The notes: generated by a model not told the origin, from the sequence alone. Shown: positions 12,474-20,275, counted from the stretch's first letter. The stretch is DNA of 64,000 nucleotides from an uncultured Pelagibacteraceae bacterium (GCA_902604305.1 CACKXS010000003.1:36714-100713), one strand, 5' to 3'. Numbers and translations are program-made.

Positions 12474-13163
12474 TTAAATATTTTTAGGTAACTTTAGTTT
12501 ATAAGATACTCCCATTGTTGATGTTAAAAAAGCGCTTTTTATTAAATCACCTTTAATTGTTTGGTTTCCTTTTTCTCTTTCCATCACATCCATTACTGCA
12601 ATAAAATTTTTAATTACTTTGTCATCAGAAAATGATTTTTTACCTAATGTTAAGCCTATATTTCCATCTTTATCATTTTTAATCTCAACTTGACCTAACT
12701 TTGCATCTGAAATAGCTTTTTTTAAATCATCTGTAACAGTGCCTAATTTTGGATTAGGCATTAAACCTTTTGGTCCAAGAACTTTACCTAATTTAGATAA
12801 TTTAATCATCATAGAGGGTGTGCAAATCAATTTTTCAAAATTTATCTCTCCTGACTTTATCTTTTCTATAAATTCATCTGATCCAACAATATCCGCTCCC
12901 GAATCTTTAGCTATTTGGGCTTTTGAATCCTCACATACTACTGCAATCTTAATTTTTTTACCTGAACCTGAAGGAAGGTTAACAATAGTTCTTAAATTTA
13001 TTTCACTTTTTTTTTGTTTGTTGTTAATTTGCAAGTTTAAATCAATCGATTCATCAAACTTGGTTGTACAATTTTTCTTTATTTCTGGAATTAATTTTTC
13101 TATTAATTCTGATGGAAGTTCTTTTGTGTTTTCAGGTAATTTTTTATATCTTTTTGAAACCAT
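12474..13163 (-). CDS. rplA: Ribosomal protein L1
   Basis: Large-subunit L1, 229 residues, the mobile L1-stalk protein that helps release deacylated tRNA. The family signature LGKVLGPKGLMPNPKLGTVT is present near residues 126-145. The first base of its start codon overlaps the last base of rplK, an operon-type junction. L1 is a feedback repressor of the L11 operon in many bacteria; no copy of its rRNA-like target was identified here. Confidence 0.98.
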   Translation of the reverse strand: MVSKRYKKLPENTKELPSELIEKLIPEIKKNCTTKFDESIDLNLQINNKQKKSEINLRTIVNLPSGSGKKIKIAVVCEDSKAQIAKDSGADIVGSDEFIEKIKSGEINFEKLICTPSMMIKLSKLGKVLGPKGLMPNPKLGTVTDDLKKAISDAKLGQVEIKNDKDGNIGLTLGKKSFSDDKVIKNFIAVMDVMEREKGNQTIKGDLIKSAFLTSTMGVSYKLKLPKNI

Positions 13164-13591
13164 TATTCTTTAACCTCTATTCCCATGGATCTAGCCGAAC
13201 CTGCTATGATTTTAGAAGCTTCCTCTACATCATGAGCGTTTAAATCTGCCATTTTTTGTTTAGCAATTTCTTCAAGTTGTTTTTTTGATATCGATGCAAC
13301 AATATTTCTTCCTGGTTCTTGTGATCCACTTTTTAATTTTACAGCTTCTTTTATAAAGTGAGATGCTGGAGGTGATTTAATAATAAAATCAAATTTCTTA
13401 TCTTTGTAAACTGTAATTACTACTGGTACAGGCTTGCCCATGAAGTTTTTGGTTTTTTCATTAAAAGCTTTACAAAACTCCATAATATTTATTCCTCTTT
13501 GCCCTAAAGCTGGACCAACAGGTGGAGCAGGGTTTGCTTGACCTCCTTTAATTTGTAACTTTACATATCCACTAATTTCTTTTTTTGCCAT
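13163..13591 (-). CDS. rplK: Ribosomal protein L11
   Basis: Large-subunit L11, 142 residues, which binds the GTPase-associated rRNA and is needed for RelA activation. Conserved parts: [22 protein letters not shown] at the N-terminus (proline-rich linker) and [11 protein letters not shown] at the end. It overlaps nusG and rplA by one base at each side. Confidence 0.98.
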   Translation of the reverse strand: MAKKEISGYVKLQIKGGQANPAPPVGPALGQRGINIMEFCKAFNEKTKNFMGKPVPVVITVYKDKKFDFIIKSPPASHFIKEAVKLKSGSQEPGRNIVASISKKQLEEIAKQKMADLNAHDVEEASKIIAGSARSMGIEVKE

Positions 13592-14121
13592 TAACTTGCT
13601 TTCTCCACTTGATTATATTCTAAATCTACAGGTGTAGGTCTACCAAATATAGAAACTGAAACCTTAAGTCTAGATTTTTCTTCATCAATATCTTCGACTA
13701 AACCACTAAATGATGCAAAAGGACCATCTATAACTTGAACTTTTTCACCAACAGAATATTCGATAGTTGACTTGGGTTGGGCAACACCATCTTTAATTTG
13801 ACCTAGTATCTTTTCAATCTCCTTATCAGAGACAGGAACAGGTATACCTTTTGATCCTAAAAAACCACTTACTTTTTTTATTCCTTTTATCATATGATAT
13901 AAATCATTATCCATTTCACTTTTTATCAGAACATAGCCAGGGAAATATTTCTTTTTTCTTTGTATCCTTTTTCCTCTTTTTACTTCAGTGACATCATGTG
14001 TAGGCACCACGATTTCTTCAATTTTCTCAGATACTTTAGCTTTTTCAGCTTCCTCTTTTATTATTTTTGCTACTTTATTCTCAAAACTAGAATGCGATTG
14101 AACAATATACCAATTTTTCAT
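13591..14121 (-). CDS. nusG: Transcription elongation/antitermination factor NusG
   Basis: NusG, 176 residues, binds RNA polymerase through its N-terminal NGN domain and Rho or S10 through its C-terminal KOW domain. NGN starts at [15 protein letters not shown] and includes [15 protein letters not shown]; the KOW part is [19 protein letters not shown] near residues 125-143. It starts 3 bases after secE, the universal secE-nusG-rplK order. Confidence 0.98.
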   Translation of the reverse strand: MKNWYIVQSHSSFENKVAKIIKEEAEKAKVSEKIEEIVVPTHDVTEVKRGKRIQRKKKYFPGYVLIKSEMDNDLYHMIKGIKKVSGFLGSKGIPVPVSDKEIEKILGQIKDGVAQPKSTIEYSVGEKVQVIDGPFASFSGLVEDIDEEKSRLKVSVSIFGRPTPVDLEYNQVEKAS

Positions 14122-14124
14122 AAC

Positions 14125-14316
14125 CTATAAGCTGATTTTTAATATCAATTCTAAAAAAAATTTTAAAAATTGATCTAAAAGTAAAAAAAACAATGAAGCA
14201 ACTATAGCCATTGCAACAACCATCAAAGTTCCCTGCATTGTTTCTTTGCCTGTTGGCCAAGTAACTTTAAAAGCTTCTTGTTTTACTTCCTGAATAAATT
14301 TTAACGGGTTTTTCAT
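14125..14316 (-). CDS. secE: Preprotein translocase subunit SecE
   Basis: SecE, the small clamp subunit of the SecYEG channel, 63 residues with the single conserved transmembrane segment typical of short alphaproteobacterial SecE. MKNPLKFIQEVKQEAFKVTW gives the amphipathic helix and the conserved KVTWP motif, followed by a hydrophobic segment (VVAMAIVASLFFLLLDQF). The start at 14316 was chosen because a longer frame runs back into tRNA-Trp and encodes non-homologous residues. Confidence 0.95.
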   Translation of the reverse strand: MKNPLKFIQEVKQEAFKVTWPTGKETMQGTLMVVAMAIVASLFFLLLDQFLKFFLELILKISL

Positions 14317-14337
14317 AGTGTTTACAATTTTATGTTT

Positions 14338-14413
14338 TGGCAGGAGCGGAGGGAATCGAACCCCCAACCTCCGGTTTTGGAGACCGGCGCTCTACCAATT
14401 GAGCTACACTCCT
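14338..14413 (-). tRNA. trnW: tRNA-Trp (anticodon CCA)
   Basis: 76 bases with encoded CCA 3' end. The anticodon loop reads CTCCAAA with stem CCGGT/ACCGG, D-loop AGCTCAATTGGTAGAGC and T-loop GGTTCGATTCC. It lies between tuf and secE, 8 bases after the tuf stop, so it is probably excised from the tuf-secE transcript. tRNA-Trp before secE is a common bacterial arrangement. Confidence 0.98.
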
Positions 14414-14421
14414 ATGGGAGC

Positions 14422-15612
14422 TTACTCTATAATCTTTGTTACTACTCCAGCTCCTACAGTTCTTCCACCTTCTCTAATAGCAAAATTTAATTTTTCACTC
14501 ATAGCAATAGGTGTAATTAATTTAACAGTAAATTTAGCATCATCTCCTGGCATTACCATTTCAGTACCTGCCGGCAATTCTACTTCTCCAGTTACATCTG
14601 TAGTTCTAAAATAAAATTGAGGTCTGTACTTAGTAAAGAATGGAGTATGTCTTCCACCTTCTTCTTTTTTAAGAACATATGCTTGTGCCTCAAATTTTGT
14701 ATGAGGAGTTACTGAGCCTGGCTTGCATAAAACTTGTCCTCTTTCTACATCAGTTCTTTCAACACCTCTTAAAAGAGCGCCAATATTATCACCAGCTTCA
14801 CCTGAGTCTAAAAGTTTTCTAAACATTTCAACTCCAGTACAAACTGATTTTTTTGTATCTCTAATACCTACAATTTCTATTTCCTCACCAGTTTTAATTA
14901 CTCCAGACTCTACTCTTCCTGTAACTACAGTACCTCTACCAGAAATTGAAAAAACATCTTCAACTGGCATTAAGAAAGGTTTATCTTTTGGTCTGTCTGG
15001 TTGTGGAATAAAATCATCAACTGCTTTCATAAGTTCAAGAATTGCTTTTTTTCCTGTTTCTTCATCCTTCCCTTCAACAGCAGCTAGTGCAGATCCTTTT
15101 ATAATTGGAGTTTTATCGCCTGGAAATTTATATGATGTTAATAATTCTTTTATTTCTTCCTCAACTAAATCGATCAACTCTTTATCTTTAACTTGATCAA
15201 CTTTATTTAAAAAAACAACGATTGCTGGTACTCCTACTTGCCTTGCCAAAAGAATATGTTCTCTAGTTTGAGGCATCGGACCATCTGCTGCGTTAACAAC
15301 TAATATTGCTCCATCCATTTGAGCTGCTCCAGTAATCATATTTTTTACATAGTCAGCATGTCCTGGACAATCTACGTGAGCATAGTGTCTTTTTTCCGTT
15401 TCATATTCGACGTGGGCAGTTGATATTGTTATACCTCTCTCCTTCTCTTCTGGAGCTTTATCTATTTGATCATAAGCAACAAAGTTCGCACCACCAGTTT
15501 CTGCTAAAACTTTAGTAATTGCGGCTGTTAAAGTTGTTTTACCATGATCGACGTGACCGATTGTACCAATGTTACAGTGCGGTTTATTTCTTACAAACTT
15601 TTCTTTCGACAT
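14422..15612 (-). CDS. tuf: Elongation factor Tu
   Basis: EF-Tu, 396 residues, delivers aminoacyl-tRNA to the ribosome. Motifs: [15 protein letters not shown] (P-loop, near residue 19), [12 protein letters not shown] (switch I), [12 protein letters not shown] (switch II), NKVDQV. Domains II and III follow and the C-terminus ends [10 protein letters not shown]. Unlike the common fusA-tuf order, tuf here lies at the head of the secE-rpoBC cluster, between tRNA-Gly and tRNA-Trp. It is the only tuf in the window. Confidence 0.99.
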   Translation of the reverse strand: MSKEKFVRNKPHCNIGTIGHVDHGKTTLTAAITKVLAETGGANFVAYDQIDKAPEEKERGITISTAHVEYETEKRHYAHVDCPGHADYVKNMITGAAQMDGAILVVNAADGPMPQTREHILLARQVGVPAIVVFLNKVDQVKDKELIDLVEEEIKELLTSYKFPGDKTPIIKGSALAAVEGKDEETGKKAILELMKAVDDFIPQPDRPKDKPFLMPVEDVFSISGRGTVVTGRVESGVIKTGEEIEIVGIRDTKKSVCTGVEMFRKLLDSGEAGDNIGALLRGVERTDVERGQVLCKPGSVTPHTKFEAQAYVLKKEEGGRHTPFFTKYRPQFYFRTTDVTGEVELPAGTEMVMPGDDAKFTVKLITPIAMSEKLNFAIREGGRTVGAGVVTKIIE

Positions 15613-15658
15613 TATATTTTTACCTCTTTTTCCTTTTCTTTTATATTACTAATTTCTT

Positions 15659-15732
15659 TGGAGCGGGTAAAGGGAATCGAACCCTTACATCCAGCTTGGA
15701 AGGCTAGCGTTCTACCATTGAACTACACCCGC
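15659..15732 (-). tRNA. trnG: tRNA-Gly (anticodon TCC)
   Basis: 74 bases with encoded CCA. Acceptor arms GCGGGTG/ACCCGC pair, the anticodon loop reads CTTCCAA (anticodon TCC), and the T-loop is GGTTCGATTCC. It lies 46 bases before tuf and 42 bases after tRNA-Tyr in the direction of transcription, consistent with a Tyr-Gly-tuf-Trp transcript. Confidence 0.97.
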
Positions 15733-15774
15733 ATCACCCAAGTTCACTCCAATATTATTTAAAGCAAAATTAAA

Positions 15775-15860
<86 letters not shown>

Positions 15861-15867
15861 TTTTCGC

Positions 15868-15883
15868 AGGGGAAGCGTCCCCT
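15868..15883 (-). other. GC-rich hairpin just before tRNA-Tyr
   Basis: AGGGGA-CGCT-TCCCCT forms a perfect 6-bp G/C-rich stem with a 4-base loop, ending 8 bases before the tRNA-Tyr 5' end. There is no U-run after it. It stands out in A/T-rich surroundings and probably protects or guides processing of the precursor's 5' end; that role is inference. Confidence 0.5.
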
Positions 15884-15912
15884 TGTTCAATAAAGCTTTA
15901 AACAACAAGCGG

Positions 15913-15940
15913 TTTATATATTTTTATCCTATAAATGCAA
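15913..15940 (-). promoter_or_regulatory. Promoter candidate for the tRNA-Tyr/tuf/rpoBC cluster
   Basis: Minus-strand TTGCAT (15940-15935), a 16-base spacer, then TATAAA (15918-15913). This would start transcription about 45 bases before tRNA-Tyr, upstream of the GC hairpin. It lies in the only intergenic gap before this long cluster, divergent from rlmB. Confidence 0.5.
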
Positions 15941-15994
15941 TATCAGAAATAGTGAGCAAATAAGTAAAAAAACGTATAAAAAACAATAAAATTT

Positions 15995-16732
15995 ATGAAT
16001 AAAAGATCATTTTTTATAGTTGGTAAACACGCAGTACTGGAAGCTCTAAAAAATCCAAATCGCAAGGTATTGAGAGTTTTTTTAACTGAAGAAAGTAAAA
16101 AAAACATTCATCGAGAAAGTCAAAATCAAAATCTACTTAAAGATGTAAAAGTTTATTTTAAAAACAAAAAAGAATTAGATAAATACAGTGGTAACGAAGA
16201 TATTTTACATCAAGGATATGTGGCTGAAGTAGAGCATTTAGATAGTTTAATTATAAAAGAATTCATCAAGAATAAAACAAATTTAACTTTTGCATGCTTA
16301 GATGAAGTAACAGATCCAAGAAACATTGGTTCAATCATCCGAAGTGCGGCTTCATTTAATTTAGATGGAATTTTAATTAAAGAAAGACATTTTCCAGATG
16401 AAAGTAAATTAATGTATAAATCTGCAAGTGGGTGTATGGAATATGTGAATATTTTTAAAGTATCAAATATAAACACCGCATTAAAGTTTTTAAGAGAAAA
16501 AAATTTCTGGGTTTATGGGTTTGATGCAAAAAGTAAAACAAAATTTACAGAAGTTGAATGGAAAGGAAATAATGTTCTTCTCTTCGGTTCTGAAGGATTT
16601 GGTATTAAAAAACATACTGAAAAATATGCTGACTTTTTAGTTAAAATAGAAATTAATGATAAAATCGAAAGTTTAAATATATCAAATAGCGCAGCTATTG
16701 TATTTCATCATATAATGAAAAGTAAAAAATAA
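15995..16732 (+). CDS. rlmB: 23S rRNA 2'-O-ribose methyltransferase, TrmH/SpoU family (RlmB-like)
   Basis: SPOUT-fold methyltransferase, 245 residues, most like RlmB, which methylates G2251 of 23S rRNA. The N-terminal substrate-binding domain starts with FIVGKHAVLEALKNP (the typical 'G..aV.eaL' start). The knotted catalytic domain shows LDEVTDPRNIGSIIRSAASF near residues 104-123, LLFGSEGFGI and the end SLNISNSAAIVFHHI (motif 3). Divergent from tRNA-Tyr. The exact rRNA target cannot be proved from sequence, but the family is clear. Confidence 0.9.
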   Translation: MNKRSFFIVGKHAVLEALKNPNRKVLRVFLTEESKKNIHRESQNQNLLKDVKVYFKNKKELDKYSGNEDILHQGYVAEVEHLDSLIIKEFIKNKTNLTFACLDEVTDPRNIGSIIRSAASFNLDGILIKERHFPDESKLMYKSASGCMEYVNIFKVSNINTALKFLREKNFWVYGFDAKSKTKFTEVEWKGNNVLLFGSEGFGIKKHTEKYADFLVKIEINDKIESLNISNSAAIVFHHIMKSKK

Positions 16733-16770
16733 CTTGATTAGTTTAAAAAAAATTAATAAATATTCATCAA

Positions 16771-16846
16771 GCCCTTGTAGCTCAGCTGGTAGAGCAATTG
16801 ATTTGTAATCAATAGGTCCGCGGTTCGAATCCGTGCGGGGGCACCA
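16771..16846 (+). tRNA. trnT: tRNA-Thr (anticodon TGT)
   Basis: 76 bases with encoded CCA. Acceptor GCCCTTG pairs with CGGGGGC through two G-U pairs; D-arm GCTCAGCTGGTAGAGC, anticodon loop TTTGTAA, T-loop GGTTCGAATCC. Its last base directly abuts the convergent nadK stop codon (0-base gap). Confidence 0.97.
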
Positions 16847-17617
16847 CTAATAAATTTCTTTTCTTATCTGTTCTATTTTAATTTTCTTTTGAAGACTTCT
16901 GTTAGAATCGTATAGTAAGTTAAATTTTATTTTTTTATTAGTTTTAACTATAATATTTTTCGCATTTCTAAATTCTAAATTATCAGCTACTGCGCTTATT
17001 GGTCTTTTTTTTGAATTTAAATTTTTTATTTTTATAATTGATTTATCACTTATAATTTTACCTTTCCATCTTCTTGGTCTAAAAGGACTTATTGGTGAAA
17101 TTGAAAGTTTTTTTGAATGTAAACTCAAAATAGGACCATGAACTGATAAATTATATGCTGTACTACCTGCTGGAGTTGAAACTAAAACTCCATCAGCAAT
17201 TAATTTTTTAATAATTGTTTTTGCCCCAGTTTGAATAGATAAGGATGCAGCTTGTCTACTTTGTCTTAAAATTGATACCTCATTTATTGCAATAGATTTC
17301 TTTTTTATTCCTTGTTTATTTTTTACTATTAATTCTAAAGGAGAAATAGTTATCATTTTAGCTCTTGAAAGATTTTTAATTGTTAGTTTTGGTGAAAATT
17401 TATTCATTAAAAAACCATAATTTCCTGAATTTATTCCATAAAAAAATTTTGAAGAACTTCTGTTTCTTTTCAAAGTTTTAAGCATAAAACCGTCACCACC
17501 AATTACAATTATTAAATTAGGCTTAAAAATTTTATATTTCAAAATATTTTTTAAAAGAAATGTTTTTATACTTAACGACTTTTTATTATTGTCAGCAATT
17601 ATTTTAGGTTTAATCAT
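16847..17617 (-). CDS. nadK: NAD kinase
   Basis: ATP-dependent NAD+ kinase producing NADP+, 256 residues from the ATG at 17617. The GGDG nucleotide motif appears in VIGGDGFMLKTLKR near residues 39-52, and the conserved substrate loop is DGVLVSTPAGSTAYNLSVHG. Upstream in-frame codons fall inside tRNA-Leu and were excluded. The stop codon touches the 3' end of convergent tRNA-Thr. Transcribed after tRNA-Leu on the same strand. Confidence 0.95.
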   Translation of the reverse strand: MIKPKIIADNNKKSLSIKTFLLKNILKYKIFKPNLIIVIGGDGFMLKTLKRNRSSSKFFYGINSGNYGFLMNKFSPKLTIKNLSRAKMITISPLELIVKNKQGIKKKSIAINEVSILRQSRQAASLSIQTGAKTIIKKLIADGVLVSTPAGSTAYNLSVHGPILSLHSKKLSISPISPFRPRRWKGKIISDKSIIKIKNLNSKKRPISAVADNLEFRNAKNIIVKTNKKIKFNLLYDSNRSLQKKIKIEQIRKEIY

Positions 17618-17623
17618 TTTTTG

Positions 17624-17710
17624 TGGTGCCCTCGGCCAGACTCGAACTGGCACTCCCAAAAGGGCAAGGATTTTAAGTCCTTTGTGTCTACCAATTTCAC
17701 CACGAGGGCA
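17624..17710 (-). tRNA. trnL: tRNA-Leu (anticodon TAA), island attachment locus
   Basis: 87 bases, encoded CCA, class II variable arm; acceptor TGCCCTCG/CGAGGGCA, anticodon loop CTTAAAA (anticodon TAA, reads UUA/UUG). Bases 6-40 of this tRNA (17705-17671) recur exactly at 22172-22138, 4.4 kb away, marking it as the integration site of the island between the two copies. The intact copy faces the island with its 5' end, so the present promoter lies on the island side. Confidence 0.97.
17671..17705. repeat. Direct repeat, left copy (inside tRNA-Leu), attL-like
   Basis: 35 bases identical to 22138-22172, running from TTTTAAGTCC to TTCACCACGA on the plus strand. It covers the D-arm and the anticodon arm up to the anticodon loop of the tRNA. 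Tyrosine recombinases of tRNA-targeting elements commonly cross over in the anticodon region, so this is read as an attachment-site copy. Confidence 0.85.
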
Positions 17711-17727
17711 TTTGTCAATTTCATAAG

Positions 17728-17756
17728 TATTTATGCTAACATTTATAATTTAACAA
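17728..17756 (-). promoter_or_regulatory. Promoter candidate for tRNA-Leu
   Basis: Minus-strand TTGTTA (17756-17751), 17-base spacer, TAAATA (17733-17728), ending 17 bases before the tRNA 5' end. It lies outside the 35-bp repeat on the island side, so the promoter may have come with the island. Confidence 0.45.
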
Positions 17757-17784
17757 GATCATTAATCAAATTTTTTTTTAGTTT

Positions 17785-17814
17785 ATCTCCCTATGCTCTG
17801 GTCTTGCTCTTGTT
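17785..17814. repeat. Second island-end repeat, left copy
   Basis: ATCTCCCTATGCTCTGGTCT followed by TGCTCTTGTT. It matches 21984-22013 at 27 of 30 positions in the same orientation, and each copy is itself built of two GCTCTTG-like units four bases apart. Possible arm-type recombinase binding sites or recombination directionality sites; function is inferred. Confidence 0.65.
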
Positions 17815-17844
17815 ATCCTATAAAATCCCTCAAAATGAAACTAT

Positions 17845-18285
17845 CTAAATATTAATCTTATACTCAATTAATACTAGCGTTCTCCATCCATTCTTTTCTT
17901 TAAGAACTTTTTTATGAACTATTTTATATCCAGCAATACTTACATCCTCTAATTTAGAGTCAGCTGTTAAATCATAAGTCTTAGTTATGCCTTTACTATT
18001 TTCCTTATGAGTTATGATCTCATTAGATACAATCGAGTGTTGAGTAATATCTGCAATTTTTATTTTTGCTGATAAAATTGCTTTATTTTCAGAAATATTA
18101 AGATCCTTAGACCAGCCATTTCCACATACTTTAATTACTTTTTCAGTACTTTTATTTTTATCACAATAAACATTTACAAATTTTTGTAAATCATCAGGTG
18201 ATGTAATTGATTTTTTATTTTTAACATAAGAATTAGTGCAATTGCTTAATAATAATCCAATTATAATTATTGATAATATTTTCAT
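17845..18285 (-). CDS. Putative lipoprotein of the island (LPP20-like pattern)
   Basis: 146 residues. An N-terminal hydrophobic segment ends in LLLSNC, a lipobox with the cysteine at residue 16, so it should be lipidated. The mature part has GNGWSKDLNISENKAILSAK, resembling the 'G.g.s.......A...A' pattern of LPP20-type lipoproteins; this likeness is by eye only. Last gene of a minus-strand run of four small genes (18977 or 19025 down to 17845), the first three overlapping. Confidence 0.7.
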   Translation of the reverse strand: MKILSIIIIGLLLSNCTNSYVKNKKSITSPDDLQKFVNVYCDKNKSTEKVIKVCGNGWSKDLNISENKAILSAKIKIADITQHSIVSNEIITHKENSKGITKTYDLTADSKLEDVSIAGYKIVHKKVLKEKNGWRTLVLIEYKINI

Positions 18286-18293
18286 TTTTTCTC

Positions 18294-18512
18294 CTATAAG
18301 TTTTCAAGTAATGTAAAAAATACCATTGTAAAAGCTCGATGGTATTTTTCATCAGTGATAAATTGGACAAAAATGTTGTCCTTTTCTTCACAAGTATATG
18401 TTTCTTTTTTATTCACTAATTTATTATTTTCGACGTCCGCATATGCATAATACTTGCACTTAGCATTTGCAGGACTGATTAACAAAAAAAGAACTAATAA
18501 GATTCTAATCAT
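18294..18512 (-). CDS. Small exported protein, unknown
   Basis: 72 residues: a signal peptide (MIRILLVLFLLISPANA, cleavage expected after ANA) followed by a short mature part with two cysteines. No family recognised. Its start overlaps the end of the upstream gene by 8 bases and it is followed 8 bases later by the lipoprotein gene, so it belongs to an island operon of exported proteins. Confidence 0.6.
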   Translation of the reverse strand: MIRILLVLFLLISPANAKCKYYAYADVENNKLVNKKETYTCEEKDNIFVQFITDEKYHRAFTMVFFTLLENL

Positions 18513-18744
18513 AAATCTCCTTTTCTTTTTGGCTTATTTCAAATCTAACCTGATTTAAAATAGCATCCATTAGAACAAAAAATGCCTTATGTACTTCTTG
18601 TTCAAATACTTTTTTTTGGCATACTGAGTTACACTCTGTCAGAACATGTATTAACGTTTTTTGATAATACTCATTAGATTTTGCAAATGAATGAGTTGTG
18701 AAAGTTATCAAAAACAAAAAAAATAGAGTTTTTATAAGCTTCAT
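18505..18744 (-). CDS. Small exported protein, unknown
   Basis: 79 residues: signal peptide MKLIKTLFFLFLITFTTHSF ending near AFA-K, then a mostly helical mature part with a CNSVC pair that could form a disulphide. Not recognised. It overlaps the DUF4116-like gene upstream by 4 bases and the next small exported gene by 8 bases, indicating translational coupling. Confidence 0.6.
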   Translation of the reverse strand: MKLIKTLFFLFLITFTTHSFAKSNEYYQKTLIHVLTECNSVCQKKVFEQEVHKAFFVLMDAILNQVRFEISQKEKEIYD

Positions 18745-19025
18745 TTTTCTCCTTTCTTTTTATTAAGACCAACTAAGGTCATTATTTCTTTGTCATTTAT
18801 TAATTTGCTATCCAAGATTAGATATACGTGAATATTTTTTTTAAGAGCTACTTTTGCTACTTCTTTATTTTTTAAATATTTTTTATCCGCATGTCCTATC
18901 GCAAATGGTTCATTTTCAATAGCAGCTAAAACGATTTCTTTATTTTTTTTAAAATTGTTTGACAATGATTTGATCACCCAACCATTTTTTTTAACTAATT
19001 TTAAAGCTTCTGATTTAGTAATAAT
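18741..19025 (-). CDS. DUF4116-like helical repeat protein; start uncertain
   Basis: The sequence shows the alternating 'LKnkevvlaAvk.n' pattern of DUF4116 repeats: EALKLVKKNGWVIKSLSNNF, KNKEIVLAAIENEPFAIGHA, KNKEVAKVALKKNIHVYLIL. Function of the family is unknown. The shortest conventional start is a GTG at 18977, which would cut the first repeat in half. The frame stays open to an ATT at 19025 preceded at 6 bases by GGAGG (19036-19032), which would restore the full repeat (94 residues). Either a rare ATT start or damage to the 5' end is possible. It overlaps the end of the frameshifted gene upstream. Confidence 0.55.
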   Translation of the reverse strand: MITKSEALKLVKKNGWVIKSLSNNFKKNKEIVLAAIENEPFAIGHADKKYLKNKEVAKVALKKNIHVYLILDSKLINDKEIMTLVGLNKKKGEK

Positions 19026-19226
19026 CTTTATCCTCCATAAATGACTTCAGCAATTCTTTAATAATTTTAGAATTGTGTTCGTCTAGTTCTTTGTCTGATA
19101 GTTTTCTTAACTCATTCTCTGAGAGATTTTGTGGAGCTTGTTTCTTTTCTTTATCAGTAATAACGGCTTGTTTTATACACTTTTTAAGAAAAATTTTTCA
19201 GTGAAATAAGATTGATTATTTTTCAC
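19015..19226 (-). pseudogene. Small island gene with a single-base frameshift
   Basis: From a GTG at 19226 the frame reads VKNNQSYFTEKFFLKSV and stops. After restoring one base in the A5 run (minus strand of 19185-19181) it continues as LKKCIKQAVITDKEKKQ to a stop at 19015, giving a 70-residue charged, helical protein. 212 bases plus one equals exactly 71 codons. The downstream part has no ATG, GTG or other good start of its own. Either a real inactivating indel, a sequencing error in a homopolymer, or a recoding site. No family recognised. Confidence 0.45.
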
Positions 19227-19246
19227 TAAGTAAATAAACTCAAAAT

Positions 19247-19648
19247 ATGAAAAGTAAGATTTTACAAAAAAAAGAAGATAATAAAGCTTCAGATTTTGAA
19301 CGAGATATTTCACTTAAAGATGCAAAATCATTAAAAGTGGAACTATCTTCTTTTGTGTATAATGATTTCAATCCTGACTCAGATGAATATGAAGAGCAGG
19401 AAATATCAGTTAAAAAATCTGATGTAAAATTTAAGATTAAGGATAATAAAGGCAAATTAAAGATTGTCTTAGTGTCAGCAAATATTGATTTTGATATAGA
19501 TGATGATGGGCAAAGCGAAAGATTTATGGATAAAGACTGGGAAACTGAAACAATTTTTCCTACATTAAAATTGACTGACAAAAGTAAAAAAGAAGAGTAT
19601 GTGGCTTATGATGGCGGTCATCTTTTTACTTTAGAATTAGTTTATTAA
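19247..19648 (+). CDS. Unknown acidic island protein
   Basis: 133 residues, no signal peptide or membrane segment, rich in Asp/Glu/Lys, with a beta-strand-like middle (KLKIVLVSANIDFDIDDDGQ) that includes a DIDDDGQSE stretch resembling an acidic calcium-binding loop; that is only a resemblance. Not recognised. It is divergent from the frameshifted small gene (19226), with only about 20 bases between the two starts, and precedes the nuclease-like gene by 29 bases on the same strand. Confidence 0.6.
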   Translation: MKSKILQKKEDNKASDFERDISLKDAKSLKVELSSFVYNDFNPDSDEYEEQEISVKKSDVKFKIKDNKGKLKIVLVSANIDFDIDDDGQSERFMDKDWETETIFPTLKLTDKSKKEEYVAYDGGHLFTLELVY

Positions 19649-19677
19649 ATAGTAAATTAATTTTTCACACTTTTGTA

Positions 19678-20223
19678 ATGAATAGTTTTTTTATAAATCC
19701 TAAAGATGCTCAATTTTCAATAAAAAAATCTAAGGAAAGATTAAAAGAATATCTTTTCATTTTTAATCTATTAATTGATAAAGAAAAAAAATCCAAACTA
19801 TCAAAAGAAGAAAGCGCAAAACTAATTAGTCTTGTTGAGTCAGCTGCGATTGAGTGCACTATGCAATTTTTTTGGAAATGTGGATATTGGATTTTAAGGG
19901 AGCAACAAACTAAAGGTCCTATGGATTTATATGTTTATAAAATAGTTAACGGTGAAAAAATTGAATATGCTGTTGATGTTAAGGGTATACGTCCTAATGC
20001 CAAAAAGAAACCAGCCCATAAACCGACTTTACCTAAAGGGTACGAGAAAAAATCACATCATATTAGAGATCAAATTTTAAAAAGAATTGTTGCGATTGTT
20101 TATTTAAAAGATGAAAAAACAAGAAAAGAAATAAGCTTTACTGAAGGTTGGCACACCTCTTTTAAAGGCGGACAAGCTGGACTTACTGGAAAAAGAGTTG
20201 AAATAAATAAAAAAAAAATTTAA
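19678..20223 (+). CDS. Putative PD-(D/E)XK-fold nuclease-like protein
   Basis: 181 residues. The ordered residues E59 (in SLVESAAIEC), D83 (GPMDLYVY) and D100-V-K102 (EYAVDVKGIR) match the E...D...(D/E)xK layout of restriction-endonuclease/Holliday-resolvase-like enzymes, with the DVK strand preceded by a hydrophobic strand. A basic tail with GWHTSFKGGQAGLTGKR follows. Substrate unknown; it may act on DNA as a small restriction or repair enzyme, or be an inactive relative. Same strand as its neighbours on both sides. Assignment is by motif spacing alone. Confidence 0.5.
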   Translation: MNSFFINPKDAQFSIKKSKERLKEYLFIFNLLIDKEKKSKLSKEESAKLISLVESAAIECTMQFFWKCGYWILREQQTKGPMDLYVYKIVNGEKIEYAVDVKGIRPNAKKKPAHKPTLPKGYEKKSHHIRDQILKRIVAIVYLKDEKTRKEISFTEGWHTSFKGGQAGLTGKRVEINKKKI

Positions 20224-20275
20224 GAAAATTTAATAAAAATCTTTAATTCTAATATGGTTCGTTATAATATTAACT

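Noticed and set aside
12739-13173. Long plus-strand frame opposite rplA/rplK
   Set aside because: Antisense to two conserved ribosomal genes; no family resemblance.
19240-19581. Minus-strand 113-residue frame opposite the 19247 island gene
   Set aside because: Serine-rich antisense shadow; the plus-strand frame has better composition.
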